Shown here in pieces: positions 34,637-42,705 of a DNA stretch of 64,000 nucleotides. Positions within the stretch are counted from its first letter, which is position 1. Every line of letters begins with the position of its first letter. The position numbers and the translations under genes are program-made. The DNA comes from Alphaproteobacteria bacterium (lineage in GTDB: Bacteria; Pseudomonadota; Alphaproteobacteria; Rhizobiales; Xanthobacteraceae). The DNA lies in contig VGEP01000001.1 of assembly GCA_016869215.1 (NCBI GenBank), forward strand, positions 167,358 through 231,357, read 5' to 3'. Under the pieces are notes generated by a model. That model was not told the DNA's origin. It did no database searches and saw only the letters and a list, made by a program, of their open reading frames with translations.

Positions 34637-34656
34637 AGCCGGCCCACGGGCCGGCT
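34637..34656. terminator. Hairpin between the cupin gene and soxR
   Basis: AGCCGGCCC and GGGCCGGCT form a GC-rich stem with a very short loop between the converging genes. One arm overlaps the last bases of soxR, so it could end both transcripts. Confidence 0.45.
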
Positions 34657-35032
34657 AACGGCCCTTGCGGGGCTTGCAGAAGGCGCCGTGCAGCGCCTCG
34701 ATCACCTCGCCGACCTCGCTGCGCGCCAGCGAATAGTAGATGTTCTTGCCGTTGCGCCGCGTGTCGACCAAGCCGTCGGCGCGCAGCCGCGCCAACTGTT
34801 GGGACACCGCCGGCTGCCGGAGCTTGAGCATCTTTTCGATCTCGCCCACCGACTTTTCCCCGTCGATCAGGAAGCAGAGGATCAGCAGCCGCACTTCATG
34901 CGACAGCGCCTTGAGGAATTCGCTGGCCTCCCGCGCATTGGCGAGCAGCATGTCGAGGTCGAGGTCCGCCGCAGGCGGCCTCGCCTTGGGCGCGGCGGCG
35001 CGCTTGGTTGCAGTCTGGGCGCGGCTCTTCAT
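34655..35032 (-). CDS. soxR: ArsR-family persulfide-responsive repressor SoxR
   Basis: A 125-residue winged-helix repressor. After a basic, Ala-rich tail (1-25) comes the ArsR fold with recognition region LKLRQPAVSQQLARLRADGLV and wing RRNGKNIYYSL. Its only two cysteines, Cys53 and Cys119, are 66 residues apart. That is exactly the spacing of the redox pair in SqrR (41/107) and BigR (42/108), which form polysulfide bridges when reactive sulfur rises. It probably represses sox transcription until sulfide or persulfide appears. The ATG overlaps the soxS stop. Confidence 0.9.
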   Translation of the reverse strand: MKSRAQTATKRAAAPKARPPAADLDLDMLLANAREASEFLKALSHEVRLLILCFLIDGEKSVGEIEKMLKLRQPAVSQQLARLRADGLVDTRRNGKNIYYSLARSEVGEVIEALHGAFCKPRKGR

Positions 35033-35484
35033 TGGGATCGTTCCGGTGCGCTGGCTTGATACACCCCGAACGGCGGTGCGGGTAGTCCCGTCGTGCCTTG
35101 CGGCGGCAGCCTTTCGAGGAGCCGCTCCAGCAGCCCCCAGAAGAACGCCTCGCCCGGATAACCCTCGATCCGCCCGATCTCGCGGCCATCCTGCGCCAGC
35201 ACGAAGGTCGGCGAGTAGCGGACGGGGCCTTCCGTCCGGACGCCCGTTTCGCCGCCGGCGGCCATCTCCACCATGCGCAGCGGGGCACGGCGGCCAAGGT
35301 CGGTCTTGGCATAGACCGGGCCGACTTCGCGGTCCCACATGGCGCACCACGGACAGCCGGGGCTTCGGAACATCACAAGTTCGGCCGCGCCGGACGAGAT
35401 CGCCGAGATTGAGAGCAGGACAGCAAACGCGCAGAGCGCCCCGAGCGTGCGAACCGCAAGCCGCCTGGATGTCTGCCGTGCCAT
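35029..35484 (-). CDS. soxS: Periplasmic thioredoxin-like protein SoxS
   Basis: A 151-residue exported protein. The signal peptide is MARQTSRRLAVRTLGALCAFAVLLSISAISSGAA, and the thioredoxin motif is CPWC at 44-47 with the cis-proline loop in YSPTFVL. SoxS proteins keep the SoxY carrier active by reducing it. I chose ATG at 35484 because it starts a clean signal peptide; an upstream in-frame start would add 16 unlikely residues and run over the probable operator. Its stop overlaps the soxR start, so soxS-soxR form one transcript. Confidence 0.85.
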   Translation of the reverse strand: MARQTSRRLAVRTLGALCAFAVLLSISAISSGAAELVMFRSPGCPWCAMWDREVGPVYAKTDLGRRAPLRMVEMAAGGETGVRTEGPVRYSPTFVLAQDGREIGRIEGYPGEAFFWGLLERLLERLPPQGTTGLPAPPFGVYQASAPERSQ

Positions 35485-35641
35485 TTGCGCGCCATTAATA
35501 TAGTCTATTCTGAATATGTCCAGCCGATCCACGCGGCGCGCATGGCGCGCCTGCGCTGGCCGGTCTCCCCTTGCCGTCCGCCGGGCGGCGCCGATATAAA
35601 TTTCCCATAATTAGAAGATTTCGCATATTTGGAGTTCGCGC
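35485..35641. promoter_or_regulatory. Divergent soxS-soxR / soxW promoter region with candidate SoxR operators
   Basis: An AT-rich region between divergent genes. At 35506-35516 the sequence TATTC-T-GAATA is a perfect palindrome with a one-base centre. The 12-mer at 35510-35521 (CTGAATATGTCC) recurs exactly upstream of soxY at 39938-39949. Nearer soxW, 35605-35629 holds CATAATTA and, on the minus strand, ATATGC...TCTT, a pattern also seen before soxC at 42786-42809. These are candidate SoxR sites. The soxW ribosome site is TTTGGAG. Confidence 0.55.
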
Positions 35642-36214
35642 ATGCCCACGCGCCGTCAGTTCCTCGCCACTTCGGCCGCGGGCGCGCTGGCATGGCCCGC
35701 CGCAAGGATCGCGCGCGCGGAAGCCGTGCTTACCGACGAAGGCATCTATCGCCAGCCGTGGTTCCTCGACAGCTTCCTCGAACTCGCGGACGATCTTGCC
35801 CAGACCGCCGAGAAGAAGAAGCGCTTCGCAATCCTCTGGGAACTGCGCGGCTGTCCCTACTGCCGCGACACGCATCTGATCAATTTCGCAAAGCCCGAGA
35901 TCGAGACTTTCGTGAAGGAGCGGTTCGAGATTCTTCAACTCAATATCCTCGGCGCGCGCGAGGTCACCGACTTCGACGGGCAGAAGCTTCCGGAGAAGCA
36001 GTTCGCCGCCAAATACGGCGTGCGATTCACGCCGACATTCCAGTTTTTCCCCGAGAGCGCCGATGGGCTTGCGGGCAGGAAACCGGCCGATCGCGAGGTG
36101 GCGCGCGTTCAGGGCTATCTGAAGCCGCCGGACTTTCTCGGCATGTTCCGTTTCGTCGCCGAGCGCGCCTACGAGAAAGGCAGCCTGCGGGACTATCTCA
36201 AGGCGAATAGCTAA
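35642..36214 (+). CDS. soxW: Periplasmic thioredoxin SoxW
   Basis: A 190-residue exported thioredoxin-fold protein. The N-terminus (TRRQFLATSAAG) looks like a Tat-type signal ending near ARA. The redox motif is CPYC at 71-74, and the fold continues through YGVRFTPTFQFFPE with the cis-proline. In sox clusters SoxW receives electrons from the membrane protein SoxV and passes them to Sox proteins; soxV is not in this window. It is divergent from soxS. Confidence 0.85.
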   Translation: MPTRRQFLATSAAGALAWPAARIARAEAVLTDEGIYRQPWFLDSFLELADDLAQTAEKKKRFAILWELRGCPYCRDTHLINFAKPEIETFVKERFEILQLNILGAREVTDFDGQKLPEKQFAAKYGVRFTPTFQFFPESADGLAGRKPADREVARVQGYLKPPDFLGMFRFVAERAYEKGSLRDYLKANS

Positions 36215-36220
36215 CTTTTC

Positions 36221-36273
36221 GTTCTGACGCGTTTTGTTTACGCGAACCGGTTTCCACTTCGCTCGAAAACGCT
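36221..36273. repeat. Interspersed intergenic repeat
   Basis: An element with outer inverted arms GCGTTTT (36229-36235) and AAAACGC (36266-36272) and the inner sequence ACGCGAACCGGTTTCCACTT. I recall near-identical elements in many Bradyrhizobium and Xanthobacteraceae intergenic regions. It lies between converging soxW and the gene ending at 36298 and may act as a terminator. Confidence 0.55.
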
Positions 36274-36297
36274 ATGTGCCGCGGCGCTGCAGCGGAT

Positions 36298-36804
36298 TCA
36301 GCTTTCGGGCGGCACGAACCGGTGCAGGATCGTCTTCAGGCCCGCGACCAGTTCCTCGGCGCCTTTCAGCCCAGTGCCGCGATGGCACTCCTGCCGCGCC
36401 ACATGCAACGCCGCCACGTGGCAATCGACGACATCCTGACCGCACTGCGCGCCGGCCTGGACGGCCTCCAGCAGATCGCAGAAGTTGCGGGCGATTTCCG
36501 TCAGCAGCTCGAAACCGGCAGTCGATCCGACGTCGCGAAGTCCGCAGACCGGCCTGTAGAGCGTATCGGCGTCCGCGGGCGACGAGCAGCCGTTGCCGAG
36601 CGCGGCGACAACCCGGTTCAGGCGATCGAATTCGAGAGCGATGTATTCGTCGATCGACGAGCGCATACCCGCGAGCGTCGTTTCCGCCGCCCCGACCGCG
36701 TGCTCGCGCTCGATGCCGCCGGGCGCGCGCGCCATGGCTCCAAACGCGCACGCGAAGGACTTCAATCCCGCGGCTTTTTCTTTCTGCTTCTGCGCGTTGT
36801 TCAT
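36298..36804 (-). CDS. Unknown helical protein paired with a response regulator
   Basis: A 168-residue protein that I do not recognise. It appears all-helical, has no signal peptide, and contains several cysteines and a His-rich stretch (VVDCHVAALHVARQECHRGTG) that could be a metal, redox or phosphotransfer site. Its ATG at 36804 shares a base with the stop of the response regulator gene (TGATG), so the two are translated together. A partner such as an HPt-like phosphotransfer protein is possible but unproven. It lies inside the sox cluster on the minus strand. Confidence 0.65.
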   Translation of the reverse strand: MNNAQKQKEKAAGLKSFACAFGAMARAPGGIEREHAVGAAETTLAGMRSSIDEYIALEFDRLNRVVAALGNGCSSPADADTLYRPVCGLRDVGSTAGFELLTEIARNFCDLLEAVQAGAQCGQDVVDCHVAALHVARQECHRGTGLKGAEELVAGLKTILHRFVPPES

Positions 36805-37355
36805 CACGCCACCGCCCTTTCCGGATCAGACTCGGGCGGGGGCCCTTGCCCTGAGACTGCATCGTCCTTGCGGCGCGCTCTGCCCGGCGGCGGCGCTTCG
36901 AACTTGAAGCGCCGGTCCGGCCCGAAATATCCGTTCACCGCGACGATGCGGCGCGCGCGATACGCAATCCAAAGCAGGCGGTCGAACAGCACGGCGGGCG
37001 CAATGGGCTTTCGGACGACAAGATGCGCGCCGGCGTCCCGCGCGGCCTTGATCAATGACGGCCTGGTTTCACCCGCCATCACCAGGATCGGGATGGATCG
37101 GCACGGATGCTCGGGATTCTGCCGAATGGCCCGCGCGAACTCGATGCCGCCCATACCCGGCAGCCTGTGGTCGCAAAGCAGGGCATCGACCTTGTTGCTG
37201 ACCATGATCTCGTCGGCTTCCTTCGCGCTCTTGGCCTCGAACACCGATTCAGCCGTGAAGGTTCGGAGAATGGAATGAACGATTTTGGAGCTGAACGGGT
37301 TGGCGTCAGCGACAAGGAAATTCAGCTTGCGAAGGTTGAGTGTGTTCTTTGGCAT
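36804..37355 (-). CDS. Single-domain response regulator with basic tail
   Basis: A 183-residue CheY-like receiver. The first strand is NFLVADANPFSSKIV, the phosphorylation aspartate is in LLCDHRLPGMGG, and the switch region includes ILVMAGETRP and the lysine of VVRKPIAP. After residue 130 comes a basic tail with the motif GYFGPDRRFKF, which I recall in other stand-alone alphaproteobacterial receivers; no DNA-binding domain is seen. No sensor kinase is nearby. I chose ATG at 37355, since an upstream open stretch has no family character. It may couple sulfur oxidation or motility to another signal. Confidence 0.8.
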   Translation of the reverse strand: MPKNTLNLRKLNFLVADANPFSSKIVHSILRTFTAESVFEAKSAKEADEIMVSNKVDALLCDHRLPGMGGIEFARAIRQNPEHPCRSIPILVMAGETRPSLIKAARDAGAHLVVRKPIAPAVLFDRLLWIAYRARRIVAVNGYFGPDRRFKFEAPPPGRARRKDDAVSGQGPPPESDPERAVA

Positions 37356-37724
37356 GCCCTGAGACTCGCAATCGGACCCGATGCCACTCCCCTCGTTTTC
37401 CCCGGCGACATGTCTGCCGCCGCCGGTGCGCCGGACGCCAGGCCGATGCGCCGCCCCCAACAAAGGCGCAGCCGGATGCCCGACGGTCGAGCGGTTCAAG
37501 TTCTAACCGGGGCTTATTGAAAGACTCTTGATGCGGATCGCAGGCCCCGCATGCCAGCATTGCCCGGCAATCATGTTTGAACGCGCAAAAGTCGTGAAAT
37601 ATCCGGTGCGGCGTTCACGACGCGCTGCACAGGCAGCGTCCTGCCGCGTTGAATGCGACGATTGCGAGCGCCGCGATTCAGCGCCGCTTAACCACAAATC
37701 GACCGCGGAAGGCGGCGCCCGGTG
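37356..37724. other. Intergenic region without recognised gene
   Basis: About 370 bases upstream of the response regulator and downstream of the DsrE-type gene (both minus strand). Short open frames here lack family similarity and ribosome sites. It must hold the promoter of the response-regulator pair, but no clear -35/-10 pair or palindrome was found. Confidence 0.5.
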
Positions 37725-38240
37725 TCAGCCGACCTTCAGATAGGCGAAGCCCTTGCCCTGGAGTTCGGCGACCGTGGCCACGCCCGACGGCACGAACTTC
37801 AGGAATGCGTCCTTGCGCGTCTTGGCCTTGTCGATCTTCTGGCGCTGGTAGGTGATCTCGCACAGATAGACTTCGACGCCGAACTTCGAGAGGCCGACCA
37901 CCCGCTTGTACAGCTCGGGATCGATCGTGTCCTTGGCCCAGACCGTGCCCGAGAGGTCCTCCAGGAAGAACTTCAGGCCCGCGCCGTGCGCGACGATGAC
38001 GATCTTGGCCTTGAACGGGTCGAATTCGTAGACGCTGAGGTGATTGTTGATGTTGGTCAGCATCTGGCCGAACCGGCCCTGGTCGCCGAAATCGCAATGG
38101 TAGATGCACGCAACGTCGGTATCTTTCTTGAGCTTGGCGAGATCGAGCTTGTCGGGGGCCGCGGCAAGCTGGGTTGCCGTCAGCGTGGCGCCCGACGCCG
38201 CGAGCGCGCCGAGAAATCCGCGTCGGCTGGTCCTGGCCAT
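37725..38240 (-). CDS. Tat-exported DsrE-family protein
   Basis: A 171-residue protein with a twin-arginine signal (SRRGFLGALAASGATLTATQLAAA). The mature part has the DsrE/TusD-like alpha/beta fold seen in KIVIVAHGAGLKFFLED and a cysteine in VEVYLCEITYQRQ at the place where family members carry the sulfur-binding cysteine. DsrE proteins bind or transfer persulfide sulfur. A periplasmic one next to soxX suggests a sulfur carrier or persulfide acceptor for the Sox system. It is the last gene of the soxA-soxX transcript, 16 bases after soxX. Confidence 0.8.
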   Translation of the reverse strand: MARTSRRGFLGALAASGATLTATQLAAAPDKLDLAKLKKDTDVACIYHCDFGDQGRFGQMLTNINNHLSVYEFDPFKAKIVIVAHGAGLKFFLEDLSGTVWAKDTIDPELYKRVVGLSKFGVEVYLCEITYQRQKIDKAKTRKDAFLKFVPSGVATVAELQGKGFAYLKVG

Positions 38241-38256
38241 GATGTGACTCCGTTCG

Positions 38257-38877
38257 TTACTTGTTGACCGGACTGTCCGGGCTCATCACCAGCGCCACCA
38301 CGTCCTTGATCTGCTCGATGGTGAGCACCTTGTTGCTGCCGAGACGCGGCATGAGCGAGCACGGATAGCTGGCGTGCGCGTTGTAAATCTTCTCGTAGAC
38401 CGCCTTGGTCTCCGCTGCGCCGAATTTGCGGATTCCCCCGTAATTCAGCAGCGACGGCCCGACAGTGCCGAAGCTGAGCTCGGCCTTGGTGAGCTGGTGG
38501 CAGGCGTAGCAGTTTCCGCCGTTGGGATTGCGCGGCGGATAGTCGGTGAAGCGCAGCCCGTAGCCCGATTGCGCGATCCGTTCGCCGCGCTTCCAGTCGC
38601 CCATGAACTGGCCGTCGGCGGGATACTCGATGGTGGCGCGCTCGCGCTTCTGGATCGCCTCGCCGACCGCCTTGGGCGGCAGGTTATCGTGTGCGGAGCA
38701 TTGCTTCATCGTCTCGTCCTGCACGAGACGCGGCTGCCAATCGGCCGGAGCCGAAGGGAATGCCGACTTGACTGCGGCATCCGCCTTCGCCCGATCGACG
38801 GCCGGCTTCTGTTGCGCGGTCGACACCGCGGTGCCGGCGATGAGGACGGCTGCGATGGAAATGAAAATCTTTCGCAT
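38257..38877 (-). CDS. soxX: Sulfur oxidation cytochrome SoxX
   Basis: A 206-residue periplasmic cytochrome c with a signal peptide ending near STA. Its heme motif is CYACH (Cys123, Cys126, His127), and the likely distal ligand is Met176 in CSLMPRLG. The extension before the heme (about 30-115) is the longer SoxX type. SoxX pairs with SoxA to oxidise thiosulfate and attach it to the SoxY cysteine, passing electrons on. It follows soxA by 18 bases. Confidence 0.92.
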   Translation of the reverse strand: MRKIFISIAAVLIAGTAVSTAQQKPAVDRAKADAAVKSAFPSAPADWQPRLVQDETMKQCSAHDNLPPKAVGEAIQKRERATIEYPADGQFMGDWKRGERIAQSGYGLRFTDYPPRNPNGGNCYACHQLTKAELSFGTVGPSLLNYGGIRKFGAAETKAVYEKIYNAHASYPCSLMPRLGSNKVLTIEQIKDVVALVMSPDSPVNK

Positions 38878-38895
38878 GGCGATTGTCCCGTCCTG

Positions 38896-39720
38896 CTAGC
38901 GCTTCAATCCGGGGGCGTCGATCTTTCCGCCCTCGGCATTCTTCACGAGATAGGCGATCAGCGCGACGCTGGCATCCGATCCCATCTCCATCTGCGGCAT
39001 GCGCATCTGCCAGAAGCAGTCGAACAGCCGGTGCTGCATGGTCATGACGTGGGTCGACGACACACGATAGGCCGGCCACTCACCGATCACCTTCTTTGCC
39101 TCTGCCGGCTGGCCGAGGAACGGCAGGCCCTGCAACCGAATGCGCTTGCCGGCGTCGGCGTGGCAGGACGCACAGGAAAAGTCGAACGGACCCTGGCGGC
39201 GGTGGAACAGCTCCTTGCCGAGCGCAAGGACTTCCTTTTCCTGCGGCCGCTCCATCCTGGCGGCGAACGTCTTGCCGTTGGACTTGCTGGAGATGTAGGT
39301 CGCAATCGCGCCGAGATTCTTGACCGGCTGCCCGCCGCCCGGGAACGGGCGATTGATCAGCTCCGCCCGCGGGATGCCCTGCAGCTTCTCCATGCACCAC
39401 ATCAGGCGGGTTTCGACGTCCATCACGCGATTGGCGTCGGCGAAGTAACGCGGCAATTCTGCAAACGCGCCGTCCACGACGCCCGGGCCCTTGCCCAGAT
39501 CGCACTTTTCGAGCGTGGCCTTGTTCGGACCGGCCGCGGTTTTCCACAACACCTCGCCGCGGTCGGCGTCGAGCAGGGCCGGATTGCTCCACGGGTCGTC
39601 CCGGAGCATCTGGCGGTATTTCTCCAGCGCCTTTTCGGTCGTGTCCTGCGCAGTCGCCAGCGAAGCCGCGCCGACGAGGGCGCAGCCAAGCACTGCGAAC
39701 ATCAAGTATCTGCGTTTCAC
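38896..39720 (-). CDS. soxA: L-cysteine S-thiosulfotransferase subunit SoxA (mono-heme)
   Basis: A 274-residue catalytic cytochrome. Only one heme motif is present, CASCH (Cys183, Cys186, His187). The first domain has Cys73 and Cys109 without a CxxCH, as in mono-heme SoxA where they make a disulfide. Cys235 in HRLFDCFWQMRMP is the active-site cysteine that ligates the heme and carries persulfide. GGGAGG is ideally placed for the GTG at 39720; a TTG six bases upstream would be too close to it. It is divergent from soxY. Confidence 0.93.
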   Translation of the reverse strand: MKRRYLMFAVLGCALVGAASLATAQDTTEKALEKYRQMLRDDPWSNPALLDADRGEVLWKTAAGPNKATLEKCDLGKGPGVVDGAFAELPRYFADANRVMDVETRLMWCMEKLQGIPRAELINRPFPGGGQPVKNLGAIATYISSKSNGKTFAARMERPQEKEVLALGKELFHRRQGPFDFSCASCHADAGKRIRLQGLPFLGQPAEAKKVIGEWPAYRVSSTHVMTMQHRLFDCFWQMRMPQMEMGSDASVALIAYLVKNAEGGKIDAPGLKR

Positions 39721-40050
39721 CGGCAATTCCTCCCGCGTTCGGTCCGATGTCGTTGCTGTTGTTTCTTGGGCGAGCGGATCGAGTCAAGCTCGGCCGCCGC
39801 CGAAACCATTGCGTTCCAAGTTACATGCACTTTTTGGAATGGGAAAGCTTTGCCGCGCTGCAATAGAGAATGTCGTTGCCCTGAGCCGCCTAGGCAGTTG
39901 CAAACGGGCCTGGGATCGCCTAGTTAGTTGCGAGAAACTGAATATGTCCGGACGGACGGCCTTGCGGCCCGGTGGCCGTCTTGGCACAAAGGGCGGGACT
40001 ATCGTCGGCCGCGCCGATCGCTCGGCGGACCGGAAGATGCAGGAGCGGAA
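39721..40050. promoter_or_regulatory. Divergent soxA / soxY promoter region
   Basis: 330 bases between divergent genes. The 12-mer CTGAATATGTCC at 39938-39949 also occurs upstream of soxS-soxR and is a candidate SoxR operator for soxYZBCD. Nearer soxA, TTCCAA (39814-39819) and TTGGAA (39834-39839) form an interrupted palindrome that could control soxAX. AGGAGCGG before soxY is its ribosome site. Confidence 0.5.
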
Positions 40051-40509
40051 ATGACAACGATCTTCAATCGGCGCCAGGCGCTGGCGGTGGGTGCGGGCGC
40101 GGCCGGCGCGGTCGTGTTCGGGGCGTCCAGCCGCGTGGCTCTGGCCAAGAATGACCATGCCGAGGTCATCCAGAAATTCACCGGCGGCAAGACGCCGGTC
40201 GAGGGCCGCGTCAAGCTCGACATGCCGGAGATCGCCGAGAACGGCAACACCGTCCCGATGACGGTGATGGTCGAAAGCCCGATGACGGCGCAGTCGCATG
40301 TCACAGACGTGCTGGTGGTTGCCGACGGCAACCCGCGGTCGCCCGTCGTGACCTTCCACTTTTCGCCGGCGAGCGGCGTGGCGGAAGCCAACACACGCAT
40401 TCGTCTCGTCGCGACGCAGAACATCATCGCCGTCGCGAAGATGAACGACGGCTCGTTCTACAGCACCAAGAAAGAAGTCAAGGTCACGATCGGCGGCTGC
40501 GGCGGCTGA
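40051..40509 (+). CDS. soxY: Sulfur carrier SoxY
   Basis: A 152-residue exported protein with a Tat-type signal (FNRRQALAVGAGAAGAVVFG). The mature part is the Ig-like SoxY fold, and it ends in the carrier arm GGCGG with the sulfur-binding Cys150. Sulfur intermediates are carried covalently on this cysteine between SoxAX, SoxB and SoxCD. soxZ follows after 40 bases. AGGAGCGG lies directly before the ATG. Confidence 0.95.
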   Translation: MTTIFNRRQALAVGAGAAGAVVFGASSRVALAKNDHAEVIQKFTGGKTPVEGRVKLDMPEIAENGNTVPMTVMVESPMTAQSHVTDVLVVADGNPRSPVVTFHFSPASGVAEANTRIRLVATQNIIAVAKMNDGSFYSTKKEVKVTIGGCGG

Positions 40510-40549
40510 GCAGGTACAGGCCTTCGCAAGCGGTTCCGAGGAGATAGCA

Positions 40550-40876
40550 ATGGCGGTTAGACCCAGAATCAAGCTCGACAAGAAAGAAGCCAAGAAAGGC
40601 GACATCGTCGAGGTCAAGGCGCTCGTTTCGCACGTGATGGAGTCCGGGCAGCGCAGGGACAACGCGGGCAAGACAATCCCGCGCAAGATCCTCAACAAGT
40701 TCACCTGCACCGTGAACGGCAAGCAGGTGTTCGCGGCCGACTTCGAGCCCGCGGTGTCTGCGAACCCTTACATCCAGTTCAAGTTCAGGGCCGAGGAATC
40801 CGGTCCGGTGGTCCTGACTTGGGTGGACGACGACGGCACCCAGATCGTCGGACAGGACTCGATCAAGGTCATCTGA
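40550..40876 (+). CDS. soxZ: SoxY partner SoxZ
   Basis: A 108-residue Ig-like protein with no signal peptide; it is exported in complex with SoxY. The start (RPRIKLDKKEAKKGDIVEVKALVSHVMESGQR) is diagnostic and the length is normal. It holds SoxY and presents its swinging arm to the enzymes. AGGAG lies 9 bases before the ATG. Confidence 0.95.
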   Translation: MAVRPRIKLDKKEAKKGDIVEVKALVSHVMESGQRRDNAGKTIPRKILNKFTCTVNGKQVFAADFEPAVSANPYIQFKFRAEESGPVVLTWVDDDGTQIVGQDSIKVI

Positions 40877-40940
40877 CCGGTTGCGGCGGCGCAGGGCGCC
40901 GCATGCGGCCCATGTAATTTGACGGAACCTCGGCGTATCG

Positions 40941-40971
40941 ATTCCGGATTGCCGGCAGCGGCAACCGGAAT
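40941..40971. repeat. Palindromic element between soxZ and soxB
   Basis: ATTCCGG-a-TTGCCG and CGGCAA-CCGGAAT pair into a 13-bp stem with one bulged A and a GCAG loop. It may attenuate transcription between soxZ and soxB or be a REP-type repeat. Confidence 0.5.
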
Positions 40972-41022
40972 GACGGGGAGAGTTTGCTTGCAAAGCGTGT
41001 TGCAACGGCGTGGAGCACGGCC

Positions 41023-42705
41023 ATGATTTCCCGGCGCGAGTTGCTGCAGGTCGCGGCGGCCACCGCCGCCGTCCTTCCCGTCGGCTTCCGGCACGTCCTC
41101 GCCCAGCAGCGCCTGACGCAGGCCGAGCTTCTGCGTTTCGACGCCGTCGGCAACGTCACGCTGATCCACGTCGCCGACATCCATGCGCAGCTCAAGCCGG
41201 TGCTGTTCCGCGAGCCGTCGATCAATCTCGGCGTCGGCGAGGTCCGCGGCCTTGTGCCGCACGTGACCGGCCGCGCGTTCCTCGACCTCTACAAGATCGC
41301 ACCGGGCAGCGCGGCAGCCTATGCGCTCACGTCCGAGGACTTCACGGCGCTCGCCAAGACCTACGGCCGGATCGGCGGCCTCGACCGGATCGCCACGACG
41401 GTCAAGGCGATCCGCGCCGAACGCGGCGAGCGCACGCTGCTGCTCGATAGCGGCGACACCTGGCAGAACAGCTACACGTCGCTGGTCACGAAGGGCCAGG
41501 ACATGGTCGATTGCATGGCGCTGCTCAAGCCCGACGCCATGACCGGCCACTGGGAGTTCACGCTCGGCGCCAAGCGCGTGAAGGAATTGGTCGACAATCT
41601 CGGCTTTGCATTCCTCGCGCAGAACATCCGCGACACCGAGTGGGACGAGCCTGCCTTCGAAGCGATGAAGATGTTCGAACGCGGCGGCGTGAAGATCGCT
41701 GTGATCGGTCAGGCCCTGCCCTACACCGCCATCGCCAATCCGCGTTGGATGATCCCGACATGGTCGTTCGGCATCCGCGAAAACGACCTGCGGGCCAATG
41801 TCGAGAAGGCGCGCAAGGCCGGCGCGGAGCTGGTCGTGCTGCTTTCGCACAATGGCTTCGACGTCGACCGCAAGCTCGCCGCGCGCGTGCCCGGCATCGA
41901 CGTGATCCTGGCCGGCCACACCCACGACGCGCTGCCGCAAGCCGTGAAGGTCGGCAAGACGCTGCTCATCGCCTCGGGCAGCCATGGCAAGTTCGTCTCG
42001 CGGCTCGATCTCGACGTGCGCGGCGGCGAGGTGAAGGATTTCCGCTACAAGCTGATCCCGATGTTCGCCGACGCGATTGCGCCCGACCCGGAAATGGCAG
42101 CGAAAATCGCCTCGATCCGCGCGCCGCACGAAAAGATGCTCGGCGAGGTCATCGGCCGCACGGAAACGCTGCTCTACCGCCGCGGCAACTTCAACGGCAC
42201 GCTCGACGACGTGATCTGCGACGCGCTGCTGGCCGAGCGCGACTCCGAGATCGCGTTGTCGCCCGGCTTCCGCTGGGGCAATTCGCTGCTGCCCGGCCAG
42301 GACATCGTGCGCGAGGACATCTACAACGCGACCGCGCTGACCTATCCGGCGGCCTACCGCATGACCATGACCGGCGCGCGCCTGAAGGAAATCGTCGAGG
42401 ACGTCGCCGACAACATCTTCCACCCCGACCCCTATTACCAGCAGGGCGGCGATATGGTCCGGGTCGGGGGCGTGGGCTACACCATCGACATCGGCAAGCC
42501 GATCGGCCAGCGCATCTCCGGCATGACGCTCTTGCGCACCGGCCGGCCCATCGAGGCGGGCAAGGAATACACCGTCTCCGGCTGGGCCAGCGTCAACGAA
42601 GGCACCGAAGGGCCCCCGATCTGGGACGTGGTCATGCGCCACATCGAGAAAAAGCGCGTCGTCGCCCCGAAAGACGCCGGGCATATCCGGGTGCTGGGCG
42701 CCTAG
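41023..42705 (+). CDS. soxB: Thiosulfohydrolase SoxB
   Basis: A 560-residue periplasmic di-manganese hydrolase that removes the terminal sulfate from SoxY-bound thiosulfonate. It has a Tat signal (ISRRELLQVAAATAAV). Metal and active-site motifs are HVADIHAQLKP, LDSGDTWQNS, GHWEFTLG (the SoxB-specific His in place of the nucleotidase Asn), LSHNGFD and ILAGHTHDAL. The ATG at 41023 is preceded by GGAG. The C-terminal nucleotidase-type domain is complete. The stop lies in the first unit of a short tandem repeat. Confidence 0.95.
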   Translation: MISRRELLQVAAATAAVLPVGFRHVLAQQRLTQAELLRFDAVGNVTLIHVADIHAQLKPVLFREPSINLGVGEVRGLVPHVTGRAFLDLYKIAPGSAAAYALTSEDFTALAKTYGRIGGLDRIATTVKAIRAERGERTLLLDSGDTWQNSYTSLVTKGQDMVDCMALLKPDAMTGHWEFTLGAKRVKELVDNLGFAFLAQNIRDTEWDEPAFEAMKMFERGGVKIAVIGQALPYTAIANPRWMIPTWSFGIRENDLRANVEKARKAGAELVVLLSHNGFDVDRKLAARVPGIDVILAGHTHDALPQAVKVGKTLLIASGSHGKFVSRLDLDVRGGEVKDFRYKLIPMFADAIAPDPEMAAKIASIRAPHEKMLGEVIGRTETLLYRRGNFNGTLDDVICDALLAERDSEIALSPGFRWGNSLLPGQDIVREDIYNATALTYPAAYRMTMTGARLKEIVEDVADNIFHPDPYYQQGGDMVRVGGVGYTIDIGKPIGQRISGMTLLRTGRPIEAGKEYTVSGWASVNEGTEGPPIWDVVMRHIEKKRVVAPKDAGHIRVLGA

